From contig JAQQAL010000035.1 in assembly GCA_028532855.1 (NCBI GenBank), forward strand, positions 61,950 through 125,949: DNA of 64,000 nt, given 5' to 3'. The notes beneath the pieces are model-generated. The model was not told the origin of the DNA and did not search any database. It worked only from the letters and a program-made list of their open reading frames with translations. Below, in pieces: positions 44,180 to 53,018 of this stretch. The DNA comes from Candidatus Thalassospirochaeta sargassi. Lineage in GTDB: Bacteria; Spirochaetota; Spirochaetia; UBA9216. A program made the position numbers and the translations under genes. Numbering within the stretch: the stretch's first letter is position 1; every line of letters begins with the position of its first letter.

Positions 44180-44317
44180 ATGCAGAAATATACCGACTCA
44201 GTCCTCGAAGTCAATGTATTGGTTTTTGGTGCATTGAAATGTGTCTGACTTTCGGTATATCCGGATACCGTTTACAGTGGCGGGACCGTGGAGGATTTTC
44301 ACCTCGCTTACATTTCA
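44180..44317 (-). promoter_or_regulatory. Adenosylcobalamin riboswitch
   Basis: The minus-strand leader has the B12 box elements in order: GCGAGGTGAAAATCC (44293-44307), ACGGTCCCGCCACTGTAA (about 44272-44289) and AAGTCAGACAC (about 44241-44250). This is the characteristic core of the cobalamin aptamer. A -10 TATAAT lies at 44324-44329, so transcription starts near 44317. The RNA would shut down the operon 44128 to 37495 when B12 is abundant. Outer boundaries approximate. Confidence 0.93.
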
Positions 44318-44370
44318 TGCTTTATTATACTCACATAATATTACGGCAAATTCAATAAAATATATGCCTC

Positions 44371-45168
44371 TTATTGTAAGTTTTTGTCCTTTTTCCAGTT
44401 TTCGAGAGCCGCCCGTACCGATCGATTCATCTCAATGCTGTAATCTGCGGCATATTTTCGTTTATATAAATTACAGCCTATGTTTCCTTCCTCATATACA
44501 TGAGGCCGCCCCTGATACTGCCATTCTTCTGTCTTATCCATCAGGTGAACAAGATCAGCATCGTCAAAGCTTTTATAAGTATTTTCAAAATGAACGAATT
44601 TCTCGTCAAGGCGTGGAATCTGGCGCCTGGGTTTTTCTGAGTGAAGGATATGACCGAAACACAGAAGGGTTATTGGAAAAACATACCTGGGCAGATTAAA
44701 CATATCCCTGTGTTCTTCAAAATTTTCCATGATATCGCCGATGTAACAGGAACCGATGCCGATGGATTCGGCGGCTGTAACCATAGACTGGGCTGCGATA
44801 AGTGCATCGTTTACAGCAAGCAACAAATCACCCTCTTCAGGGCTTCGAAACTTCATTCCGTTCTTTTCAGCCCACTTATCCGCCTCGAAGGCAAGATAGT
44901 AATCGAACATTCGCTGGTAATCCGCAAGAAAAAGCACAACCAGAGGAGCCTTCGCTATGAAGGGTTGGTTATCACAGGTAACTGCAAGCCTGTCCTTCAG
45001 TTTCTGATCACTGACCTCTATCATTGAGTAAAGCATCAGATTGCCAGCGGTAGGGGCACGCATTGCACAGTTGAACAGCCGGTGTTTATCATCACTTGAT
45101 ATAGGCTGATCCGCATACTTACGGACCGAATGTCTATTGAGCATAATTTCCAAGGTTCTGTTTATCAT
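44371..45168 (-). CDS. Nitroreductase-family oxidoreductase
   Basis: The 265-residue protein has the FMN-binding N-terminal NRHSVRKYADQPISSDD, RAPTAGNLMLYS, then AAQSMVTAAESIGIGSCYIGD and FPITLLCFGH. Family members reduce nitro compounds, quinones or flavins. It lies upstream of the riboswitch and is not under it. BluB-type DMB synthase is not supported. Confidence 0.85.
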   Translation of the reverse strand: MINRTLEIMLNRHSVRKYADQPISSDDKHRLFNCAMRAPTAGNLMLYSMIEVSDQKLKDRLAVTCDNQPFIAKAPLVVLFLADYQRMFDYYLAFEADKWAEKNGMKFRSPEEGDLLLAVNDALIAAQSMVTAAESIGIGSCYIGDIMENFEEHRDMFNLPRYVFPITLLCFGHILHSEKPRRQIPRLDEKFVHFENTYKSFDDADLVHLMDKTEEWQYQGRPHVYEEGNIGCNLYKRKYAADYSIEMNRSVRAALENWKKDKNLQ

Positions 45169-45216
45169 AACAGTGGTATTATAACATGATTTAAAGATTC
45201 AGAGGAGAAAAGACCC

Positions 45217-46635
45217 CTAGTCGCCGTGCTCCGATGTCATAATCTGGTCAACTGCGGCTTTATCAATTTCAATGGCATCCTGTTCCGCAGCATCTTTCTT
45301 CAGCATACCAAGCTCTTTATAGGCCTTCTTTCTCCGGCGCTGCTCCCCCCGCCTGAAGTTTAGATAATCATGGCGGGTAACAATTCCTGCAAGCTTCTCT
45401 CCGTCAACGACAGGAAGATGACCTATGTTGTGTTCAAACATAAGCTCGTCTATTCCCCTTACGGTTGTATCAGGAGCTGCGGTTATTAGCTTGCGGGTCA
45501 TATACCCCTTCACCGGCGAATGCATCTGTCCTGAGCGTCTTCCCTTCATAATGTCGCGGAGGGTAAGGAAGCCGACAATTTTTCCGGTGTCATCAAGCAC
45601 CGGGGCACCCGTATGCGAGATTTCCTCAAGCCTGATTGAGGCCTCAAGCAGGGTATCAGAATGGTTCAGAGTCATTACATCTTCGGTCATGATATCTTCA
45701 GCAGTGTATGCAGGCAGAAGATAATCTTTAAGAAAGCTCAGAATCTGACTGTAAACCGGCCGGCCGTTTTCGGTTTTCACCACAGCCGATGCAGCCTGGC
45801 TGTGACCGCCGCCCCCAAACTCACTCATTATCTCATTCAGCTTAATTGCAGGCTTATTGTTCCGTCCTACTATAAGCAGTTTTTTACGCTTTTTAATATA
45901 GAAGAAGGCAATATAAACCTCTGCGTTTTCAACCTCAAAAACCTTTTCAACTACAGCATTAACACCCGCCGATTCGTCATCCAGTCCGATATAACTCGTC
46001 ATTACAAAGTGCCCCTGAATGGTATGATATTCAAGCGAATTGAGCACCTGATGAAACAGGCTTACTTGAAGTTTTTTGCGGAGCGGCTGCAGGAAATGAG
46101 AGACAAGCTTAAGTGATGCTCCGCAGTCTATCAGATAGGATGCCACCTCAAAATCCTCACAGGTGACATTCAGATGGGTAAAATTTCCGGTATCGGCAAA
46201 AATTCCCGCCAGGGCAATTGTTGCATCCTCCGGCCCCACCTTGATCTCTCTTTTAATTATTTCCATCCCAAGCTGAGTAGTATTGGCTCCGTACGGTTTT
46301 TCGTGAATGACAGCGTTCGGAATATCCTTTTCATCAGCGGGATGGTGATCGAATACCTCCACCTCAAAATCATCATTCTCTATATGATTAATATACTCGG
46401 CAACCCTACCGGAGGTTCTTGTATCAACAACTATCATTTTACTTACATGCTGTCCCTCAAGATCCTTCGCATTAAGAAAGGCCAGATGGTTCTGATACAT
46501 ATTGTGAAGATTCCTGGCTACAGGATGAATCAACCTGCTTTTTACCGGTTGATAATCAGGAAAGATATACTTCGCCAGAACTATGGACCCAATGCAGTCC
46601 AGATCCATATTACTGTGACCTACTATAATTTTCAT
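45217..46635 (-). CDS. DHH/DHHA1 phosphoesterase with two CBS domains
   Basis: The 472-residue protein has the DHH N-terminal motifs GHSNMDLDCIGS (residues 6-17), FDHHPAD (about 96-102) and ALAGIFADTGNFTHL, then a DHHA1-type domain with EFGGGGHSQAASAV (about 275), and two CBS domains (about 315-435; DIMTEDVMTLNHSDTLLEAS, YMTRKLITAAPDTTVRGIDE). Possible substrates are nucleotides, nanoRNA or c-di-AMP; CBS domains usually bind adenylates. The C-terminal tail is charged. Confidence 0.85.
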   Translation of the reverse strand: MKIIVGHSNMDLDCIGSIVLAKYIFPDYQPVKSRLIHPVARNLHNMYQNHLAFLNAKDLEGQHVSKMIVVDTRTSGRVAEYINHIENDDFEVEVFDHHPADEKDIPNAVIHEKPYGANTTQLGMEIIKREIKVGPEDATIALAGIFADTGNFTHLNVTCEDFEVASYLIDCGASLKLVSHFLQPLRKKLQVSLFHQVLNSLEYHTIQGHFVMTSYIGLDDESAGVNAVVEKVFEVENAEVYIAFFYIKKRKKLLIVGRNNKPAIKLNEIMSEFGGGGHSQAASAVVKTENGRPVYSQILSFLKDYLLPAYTAEDIMTEDVMTLNHSDTLLEASIRLEEISHTGAPVLDDTGKIVGFLTLRDIMKGRRSGQMHSPVKGYMTRKLITAAPDTTVRGIDELMFEHNIGHLPVVDGEKLAGIVTRHDYLNFRRGEQRRRKKAYKELGMLKKDAAEQDAIEIDKAAVDQIMTSEHGD

Positions 46636-46644
46636 TTATTTTCC

Positions 46645-48090
46645 TTATTGCCTGTAATCATGAAGATCATTTTTCAGTTTCTTGCTTTTCATTTCAGACT
46701 TTAATTCATACATCCTTTCATCGGCTGTATTTATCAGGATATCGTATGTTTCTCCGTCCTCGGGGCAGTGGGCAATTCCGTAACTGAACCAGCATGAAAC
46801 CTTTCTTCCACCGAAGGCCAGCGGATTATCGACCAGATAATCCTGAATTTCTTTAAGTCTCTCTATAAACTGGGCAGACTGAGAGGAATAAAAGCAGATA
46901 GCAAACTCATCACCGCCAAGCCTAGCGAGAACATCGCTTCCCCTCATATGCTGCTTCATTATTGTAACAAACCTCAAAAGATATTCATCGCCGGCAGAAT
47001 GACCCCAGATATCGTTCACTACCTTCAAATCATTCAGATCCATCATCACAATACAGCATGATTCATAATGGTGCTTGGTACTCAAGAACTTTATCACCTG
47101 TTCCTGAAATGCTCCCCGGCTTACAACATCGGTAAGCTCGTCATGACTGGCTTTATGCTGTATCTGATTATAAAGTAGCTGATTCTCCAGGGCTATCTGA
47201 ATCTGACTTCTGAGATATTCGATTATATTAAAATCCGCATCAGTAAAGGCGTTAGTCTCCGTACTATCCATAGTCAGTATTCCATAAAATTCACCATCCA
47301 CGATAATCGGCGTCTGTATGGAAGCCCGAAGCTTTTTACCGTCCAGAACAACTTCATCTTCATCAGGCTTAAAAAGCGTTTCTACATCATCAAATATAAT
47401 CGTTCTATCAAGCAAATGACCGAGTTTACGCCAGGAGAATGATTCCTTTACCGGGAGTTTGTATTGTTTCATTGTTTCCCAGCTATAACCGCGGGATGCT
47501 ACAGGGACAAAGTTATCCTTCGTTTCATCAAGGCGTAGAATTGTACAAAATGATCCATGGGTTATTATATTCCCTGCCGCCTCAAGAACAAGATCATAAA
47601 AATTCCTGATATCTTTAATCTTTAAAAGCGACTGACTTAGATTAAGCAGAGAATCTTTAAGTTTCTCCATTTTCTGTACCTGACTGTCGTGCAGCTGCAG
47701 TCTCTCACAGTTTATTAACTTATGCCCCCATCTAGGCTTTGGTTCATCTGAAAGAAAGACAAGATCAAGAGTACATCTAATCTTTTTGTGGCCCGCCTTT
47801 ATATTGACCTGCAGTGTTTTATTCTCATTTCTGACAGTCTGTGATTTTTGTAAAGTTTCAAGAATGAGAGTTTTATTCCGTTCTACCCTGGTATATGATT
47901 CCGGAGTATAAATTGAGGATAATTTCAAGCAGCTTTCATCCGGATCACTTCCGGTAAGCTCGAAAAATATGCTGTTGGCGGTAACAATGCAGTCCTGTTC
48001 TTCTACTGCCACAGATATTGATGATTCATTTAGAAGAAGAAGCATCTCATCTTTACTAAGATCCCTGTCAGAAATACTTTTCAAAACCAT
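46645..48090 (-). CDS. Diguanylate cyclase with PAS and GAF domains
   Basis: The 481-residue protein has an N-terminal PAS-like domain (about 20-125), a GAF domain (about 165-300; TPIIVDGEFYGILTMDST), and a GGDEF domain with ARLGGDEFAICFYSSQ and the start SHDELTDVVSRGAFQ. The active-site GGDEF is intact. It makes c-di-GMP from GTP in response to the sensor domains. Same direction as the DHH protein, 9 nt away. Confidence 0.92.
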   Translation of the reverse strand: MVLKSISDRDLSKDEMLLLLNESSISVAVEEQDCIVTANSIFFELTGSDPDESCLKLSSIYTPESYTRVERNKTLILETLQKSQTVRNENKTLQVNIKAGHKKIRCTLDLVFLSDEPKPRWGHKLINCERLQLHDSQVQKMEKLKDSLLNLSQSLLKIKDIRNFYDLVLEAAGNIITHGSFCTILRLDETKDNFVPVASRGYSWETMKQYKLPVKESFSWRKLGHLLDRTIIFDDVETLFKPDEDEVVLDGKKLRASIQTPIIVDGEFYGILTMDSTETNAFTDADFNIIEYLRSQIQIALENQLLYNQIQHKASHDELTDVVSRGAFQEQVIKFLSTKHHYESCCIVMMDLNDLKVVNDIWGHSAGDEYLLRFVTIMKQHMRGSDVLARLGGDEFAICFYSSQSAQFIERLKEIQDYLVDNPLAFGGRKVSCWFSYGIAHCPEDGETYDILINTADERMYELKSEMKSKKLKNDLHDYRQ

Positions 48091-48163
48091 ATATAAAAAT
48101 ATATATTAAAAATCGCTAACTTGCAAAAGTAAAAAAAAATAATAGCAGTATTTCACTAATGAT

Positions 48164-48826
48164 TTATGCAAGCCCCGGAAGAAGCACCTTCAGGCCGTTT
48201 GTAAAAATTATAAATGCTAGACTCAGCAGAATTATTCCGCCTATTCGGGTGATAACCGCACTGCCGCGACCTCCGAGCCTCGAAGAAAGGGGGACTGAGA
48301 ACATGTAGGTTGCAAGTATTACAAGACCGTGCACACAGATAATACCGGTTATTGCAAGTTTATCGATAAATGTGACCGCTGTACTTGCCTGGGTGATAAC
48401 AAGTGAAATACTTCCCGCTCCTACAGTAAGAGGGAAGATCAAGGGCGTAACAACAATTGTCTCCCAGCCCTCATCTGTGTATTCGCCTTCATCCTCAATT
48501 CCGTCTTCAGGCTTCACCTTTTTCCGGGGTGATTCGCCCTTCATTATCATTGGCAGAGAGGATAGAATAAGAACCAGGCCTCCGGCGGCGCCTAGGGCCT
48601 CAATTGATATACCGAGATACCCCAACAGAGCATCACCGGCCCACGCGAGTATAATTAATACAACGGATGAAAATATCGCTACCCTTGACGCAATCTTTCG
48701 CTGTGTTTTCCTGGTAAAACTCTCCGTGAATACAGCGTAGGGGCCTATACAGGCGAAGGGACTGAATACGGCAAAGAGAGCTATCAAAAACAGGATTAAT
48801 TCATTTAATGAATAACTGAGCGTCAT
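48164..48826 (-). CDS. MarC-family integral membrane protein
   Basis: The 220-residue protein has six helices. MarC motifs include FAVFSPFACIGPYAVFTE (residues about 17-34) and PLIFPLTVGAGSISLVIT (about 128-145). Function of the family unknown despite the name. A charged cytosolic loop (KKVKPEDGIEDEGEYTDEGW) is prominent. Confidence 0.88.
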   Translation of the reverse strand: MTLSYSLNELILFLIALFAVFSPFACIGPYAVFTESFTRKTQRKIASRVAIFSSVVLIILAWAGDALLGYLGISIEALGAAGGLVLILSSLPMIMKGESPRKKVKPEDGIEDEGEYTDEGWETIVVTPLIFPLTVGAGSISLVITQASTAVTFIDKLAITGIICVHGLVILATYMFSVPLSSRLGGRGSAVITRIGGIILLSLAFIIFTNGLKVLLPGLA

Positions 48827-48883
48827 GGCTCCTTTTTAACATAGAATGCAGGCTTTGACTACAGGAATTTATCTATGAATATA

Positions 48884-48914
48884 ACAAAAAAACCCGGCCA
48901 GAAGACCGGGTTTC
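48884..48914 (-). terminator. Terminator of tRNA-Cys
   Basis: Arms aaacccgg (48890-48897) and ccgggttt (48906-48913) with a T-run on the minus-strand side (48884-48889) lie right after the tRNA. Confidence 0.85.
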
Positions 48915-48920
48915 AGAATT

Positions 48921-48992
48921 AGGCGCCGAGCGGATTCGAACCGCTGCATGAAGGTTTTGCAGACCTCTCCCTTACCACTTGGGTACGGCGCC
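48921..48992 (-). tRNA. tRNA-Cys(GCA)
   Basis: The minus-strand cloverleaf has 72 nt: acceptor GGCGCCG/CGGCGCC, anticodon stem GAGGT/ACCTT with loop CTGCAAA (anticodon GCA), T-arm GCGG-TTCGAAT-CCGC, and discriminator U as usual for tRNA-Cys. Confidence 0.95.
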
Positions 48993-49047
48993 GTCATTAC
49001 CCGCATAGCGGGTTAAAATGTAGAGTGAGAATATCAAAAATAGACCT

Positions 49048-50577
49048 TTATGTCCAGTAAAAAGCCCTCATATCCTCGAAAAATGACTTCCGGCTCTCTG
49101 CCCAGCTGTAGTACATATGACCGCCGGAATAGTGCTTTACTGTCAGGTTCTGCTTCTGTTCCGGGGTCAGTTTCATCAGCGCCGTAAGCCTGTCGGTTGA
49201 GAATGAGGGTGTAACAAGATCAAATATCCCATGCGAAATGTATACCTTCATGTCAGGGTTCAGACTCATACCGTACCTGAGATCATCAACCGCACCGACC
49301 TTCATATCAAGCGCGTGCTGTTTTGTGTCCAGTTTCCAGCTTTCGTTGACCGTTTCGCTGAGAAGGTCGTAGTCTTTCTCCGTTCTGAGACCAATCCCCG
49401 CGCGCAATTGGGTGTTTATGCCGGCTGCAAATACCCGCTCAAGCTGGTGCAGTGTCGGATCGGGCGAACCGAAACCATCCCTGTCGGGATACGGATCAGC
49501 GGTAGTTGAGCTTGCGTCATAGAGCCCCAGAACCCTCTGTTCCGCCCTCAGCATATTCTTTACAAAGTATTCAATCCCAATACGTCCGCCGGCAGCCCTT
49601 ACCTTCTCTCGCGGCAGACCTATAAAATCAGCTGCTGCGTTCAGTACGCGCACGCGACGGGATTCAGATATTAAATCGCCCCCGGCCAACACCGGCAGAA
49701 GTTCATTTACCGCAAAGTCGGCTGCGCGTGCGCGAATCTCAGCGATGCTTTCGCCTTTTTTCAGTTTGCGAGATTTGCCGTGAAATGCCGCAGCCCCTGC
49801 CATTGTAGGGAAGGTATCGACCCAGGGAAGGACATCGTAGTCGGAACTGTTAAGCAGATCAAATTCGAGGGCCGGCGAAATAAGCACAGCACCGGAGAGT
49901 CCGACGCCGTAATCCTGCTGCAGCATTTTAACCAGCTTGCCTACCCTGAAACCGCCGTAGCTTTCACCTGCGAGATAAACAGGGCTTTCCCATCGGTTAT
50001 ATTTAGACAGATATTTTCTAATAAACTCAGAAAGCGATTCAAGGTCGCGATTAAGCTTCCAGTATTCATTATCCGGTTTTTCTTTATCGGCTCCGGCAGA
50101 ACCGGCGGCATCAGCCCCTGTCGATGACTTTGCGGCGTCACCCGTTTTTCCGCTGCCTCCGGAATCTTCCTGCATTGTCCGGCTGAAACCGGTACCAATC
50201 GGATCAATAAACACAAGATCAGAAAACTCAAGCCAGGTTTCTTCATTATCAGCAAGCCTGTAGGGCGGCGCTTGAGGCATGCCCTCCGGGGTCAGCTCAA
50301 CCCTTTTGGGACCAAGCGCACCAATGTGCAGATAAACTGAGGACGCGCCCGGTCCCCCGTTAAAAACAAAGGTGACAGGCCGGCCCGTTCCATTCTCATC
50401 TTCTTTCTCGTCAACAGCGGTATATCCTACATAGAACATCTCGGCCTTCGGCTTTTCATCCTTGTAAAGGATCATCCAGTCAGCTTCCGCTCTGTAATCA
50501 AGCCTGCTGCCTGTATTCATCTTCTGAATGCTTACCGCACCCTTTTTCTTATAGTCTTTGCCGTCAGATTTATCCAT
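49048..50577 (-). CDS. Serine carboxypeptidase-like protein (peptidase S10)
   Basis: The 509-residue protein has the S10 oxyanion region NGGPGASSVYLHIGALGPKR (residues about 83-102) and the nucleophile LAGESYGGFRVG (about 205). Later it has HGIFDLVTP for the Asp and KHYSGGHMYY for the His. No signal peptide is visible at MDKSDGKDYKKKG, so it is cytosolic as read; many S10 enzymes are secreted. It overlaps the HD-NUDIX gene by 8 nt. Confidence 0.85.
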   Translation of the reverse strand: MDKSDGKDYKKKGAVSIQKMNTGSRLDYRAEADWMILYKDEKPKAEMFYVGYTAVDEKEDENGTGRPVTFVFNGGPGASSVYLHIGALGPKRVELTPEGMPQAPPYRLADNEETWLEFSDLVFIDPIGTGFSRTMQEDSGGSGKTGDAAKSSTGADAAGSAGADKEKPDNEYWKLNRDLESLSEFIRKYLSKYNRWESPVYLAGESYGGFRVGKLVKMLQQDYGVGLSGAVLISPALEFDLLNSSDYDVLPWVDTFPTMAGAAAFHGKSRKLKKGESIAEIRARAADFAVNELLPVLAGGDLISESRRVRVLNAAADFIGLPREKVRAAGGRIGIEYFVKNMLRAEQRVLGLYDASSTTADPYPDRDGFGSPDPTLHQLERVFAAGINTQLRAGIGLRTEKDYDLLSETVNESWKLDTKQHALDMKVGAVDDLRYGMSLNPDMKVYISHGIFDLVTPSFSTDRLTALMKLTPEQKQNLTVKHYSGGHMYYSWAESRKSFFEDMRAFYWT

Positions 50578-51916
50578 TTATCTTTCCCGTTTCTCTAAGA
50601 TAATACATCAATGCCATAAGCATTGTGCCGTTACGGTATTCTCCGCTTCCCATTCGTTTTACTACATCATCAACCGGAATCAGCTCATAGTCAACATATT
50701 CATGCTCATCCAGACTCTGCGATCCGGTTGCAGTAAGGTCCTCCGCAAGATAGGCTGTAAACTCATTCGTCAGAAATGCCGGGTTCGGGTTAACCGAACC
50801 AAGCCAGGTGAGCCTGCCTGCGCGGTATCCGGTTTCCTCTTCAAGCTCGCGCAGGGCAGCAAGCTCGGGTTCTTCCCCCGGCTCAACGGTACCGGCAGGA
50901 AACTCGGTAGTTATCTTCATAAGGCCGTGCCTGTACTGGCGCACCATCACAAAATATTCTTTTCCGTCCTTTTCAATCTTCGGCACTACAGTGACCCAGT
51001 CGGGGGCATCTACCATATAGGCAGTGGTTTCCTTATTTTCAATAGATAGGCGCTGAGAACTGTAAAGCGAGAAGATCCTGCAGTCGTGAAGCTTCTCACG
51101 GGAGATTTCAGTCCACCCCAGATGAGCCTCATCAGTATGCTTTTTCATAAACTCCCTGAATTTTGCTTCAGCAGCCCTGCCCCTGTCGGTATCCGGCAGT
51201 GTCGATAGTATGGCTTCAGCATATCCGAGCTCTTCTAGCAGCATCAAAGCCTCACGGTTGTTTATGTCCCAGACCCAACTGAGCTGAAATAATTTGAAAT
51301 CAGAGACTGTTCTCATTTCCTCAAAATTAAATGCCCTGTCTGACATGAAATGCTCATATACAGTGTCGCTGATTACCGGTGATTCTTCCAGGTTATGAAC
51401 CATGGTCGGATCTTTGTCGGGGCTTTCATCCAGATAATACTCTCCGATGACCTTGAATATATCGATTTTGTCGGCATCGCGGGTAAGTTCAGTAAAAAAC
51501 CGCTGCTCCGCCGTCAATTTTTCAGGAACAAGACGGGCGTTATGATATCGAACAGCAGTTTCAATTATATTGCGTGCCTGAGGTGTTAAATCTTTAAGTA
51601 CATTTTCCTGTTTTATTACATATGCGCCAAGCTCACCGTGGTTCTCCGAACGGAAGTCGGAAAATGTCCTATGCCTCTTCAGCTGCTCGAACCGTCCGCA
51701 GTCATGAAGAATTGCGCAGCCTAGTGCAATCCTCCGCCTGCGCCCCCTAAGCCCAAGAGCATCGGCCAGCTCTTCCATCCTGTCGAGTACCCTGTATGAA
51801 TGATCTATCTTAAGCCTGATATTGGCATTGAAACCTTCGTCGTCGGTTAGAAAGCCTTCTGCATATTCTTTGAACCACTCCCTAATTTGCGGGATATCTG
51901 TACTCTTCATTATCAA
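50570..51916 (-). CDS. HD-domain / NUDIX hydrolase fusion
   Basis: The 448-residue protein has an N-terminal HD phosphohydrolase domain (DHSYRVLDRMEELADALGL, then GCAILHDCGRFEQLKRH; about 30-90) and a C-terminal NUDIX domain (about 310-448). The NUDIX box GTVEPGEEPELAALRELEEE followed by TGY fits GX5EX7REUXEEXGU exactly. Substrates unknown; nucleotide-sugar or ADP-ribose type NUDIX is possible. It overlaps KamA by 35 nt and the S10 peptidase by 8 nt. The alternative Met at residue 3 would shorten the first overlap. Confidence 0.8.
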   Translation of the reverse strand: MIMKSTDIPQIREWFKEYAEGFLTDDEGFNANIRLKIDHSYRVLDRMEELADALGLRGRRRRIALGCAILHDCGRFEQLKRHRTFSDFRSENHGELGAYVIKQENVLKDLTPQARNIIETAVRYHNARLVPEKLTAEQRFFTELTRDADKIDIFKVIGEYYLDESPDKDPTMVHNLEESPVISDTVYEHFMSDRAFNFEEMRTVSDFKLFQLSWVWDINNREALMLLEELGYAEAILSTLPDTDRGRAAEAKFREFMKKHTDEAHLGWTEISREKLHDCRIFSLYSSQRLSIENKETTAYMVDAPDWVTVVPKIEKDGKEYFVMVRQYRHGLMKITTEFPAGTVEPGEEPELAALRELEEETGYRAGRLTWLGSVNPNPAFLTNEFTAYLAEDLTATGSQSLDEHEYVDYELIPVDDVVKRMGSGEYRNGTMLMALMYYLRETGKING

Positions 51917-52952
51917 GTCCTTTTATAATATAAAACTCACCCTCATCATCAACAGGATGAGACTGTGACGGCAGGGTGATTTTCCCGCCGCCTCCGGGAA
52001 GATCGACTGCAAACCGGGGCATTGCCATCCCGGATATTTCATATTTCAGCTTTGAGGTCAGCTCCAGAGCCCTGCGCAGAGGCACCCGCAGATGCGAGGT
52101 TCCCCGCGCGAGATCTCCCTGAAAAAGATAATAAGGCTTTACACCGAAACGAAGCAATTTCTGAAAAAGCTCTTTGAGCGATGATAAATCGTCGTTTACA
52201 CCCTTGAGCAGAACACTCTGGTTTAGAACAGGTATTCCTGCGGCCAGAAGACGCCTTACGGCTGCACGTGAATATTCCGTAAGCTCAGCAGCATGGTTGA
52301 AATGCGTAACAAACCATATGCCCTCATAGCTGCCCAGACCATCAGCCAATGCCCTGCTGATTCGATCAGGATTAACAACAGGCATTCTTGAACATACCCT
52401 GACAACCAGCTCGGGGCGTACACTCTTTATTCTGGCGATAATTTTGAACAGCCTTTCATTCGAAAGCGTCAGGGGATCACCACCGGTTAAAAGCACCTCG
52501 TTAATCTCCCGATGCTCGGCGAGGTAGCCTGCCATGGGTGTCAATTCAGCATCAGACAGCGGACCATTAATCCCGCCGGAGAAAGATCTCCTGAAACAAT
52601 GCCTGCAATACATGGCGCATCTGTCGGTAACGAGGATAAGCGCCCGGTCTTCATAGCGGTGCACGAACCGCGGAAAGGGAGAGAACTTTTCCTCACCGAG
52701 CGGATCTTTCAATTCGCACTCCGCCGTATCGAACTCCCTGATGTCGGGAATAATCTGTTTTAAAATCGCCCTGCATCCTGCATCATCAGCCTGCAATGCT
52801 GTTTGAAGATAGTATTCGGTTGTCAAAAACGGCAGATAATCAGTACTGCCCTTTTTAACTCTCATGAACCATTCGTTCGTATGTTTATCAATGCTGACAC
52901 CCGAAGCGTTCAACAGATTGGAAAGTTGAGTGATATTTTCAATTCCTGCCAT
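51882..52952 (-). CDS. KamA-family radical SAM aminomutase
   Basis: The 356-residue protein carries the radical SAM cluster motif in DRCAMYCRHCFRRSFSG (CxxxCxxC), LLTGGDPLTL, and HFNHAAELT further on, as in lysine 2,3-aminomutase. It may make beta-lysine or, as EpmB, modify elongation factor P. EpmA is not in the window. A PLP-binding Lys at the C-terminal PGGGGKITLPS is present, as in KamA. Confidence 0.83.
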   Translation of the reverse strand: MAGIENITQLSNLLNASGVSIDKHTNEWFMRVKKGSTDYLPFLTTEYYLQTALQADDAGCRAILKQIIPDIREFDTAECELKDPLGEEKFSPFPRFVHRYEDRALILVTDRCAMYCRHCFRRSFSGGINGPLSDAELTPMAGYLAEHREINEVLLTGGDPLTLSNERLFKIIARIKSVRPELVVRVCSRMPVVNPDRISRALADGLGSYEGIWFVTHFNHAAELTEYSRAAVRRLLAAGIPVLNQSVLLKGVNDDLSSLKELFQKLLRFGVKPYYLFQGDLARGTSHLRVPLRRALELTSKLKYEISGMAMPRFAVDLPGGGGKITLPSQSHPVDDEGEFYIIKGLDNEEYRYPAN

Positions 52953-52980
52953 TTCGCCGGAATATTAACATATAAAGCGT

Positions 52981-53009
52981 TTGACATAAAGCCTGGCAAA
53001 TTCGACAAT
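52981..53009 (+). promoter_or_regulatory. Promoter for the histidine kinase, near-leaderless start
   Basis: TTGACA (52981-52986), 17-bp spacer, GACAAT (53004-53009). The expected +1 is about 53016 and the ATG is at 53019, giving a 2-3 nt leader and no Shine-Dalgarno. No other in-frame start codon is well placed. Confidence 0.45.
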
Positions 53010-53018
53010 ATAGTACGT

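Noticed and set aside
52803..53018. N-terminal extension of the histidine kinase
   Set aside because: It would be antisense to the KamA N-terminus, lacks a membrane-protein character and precedes a good Met at 53019.
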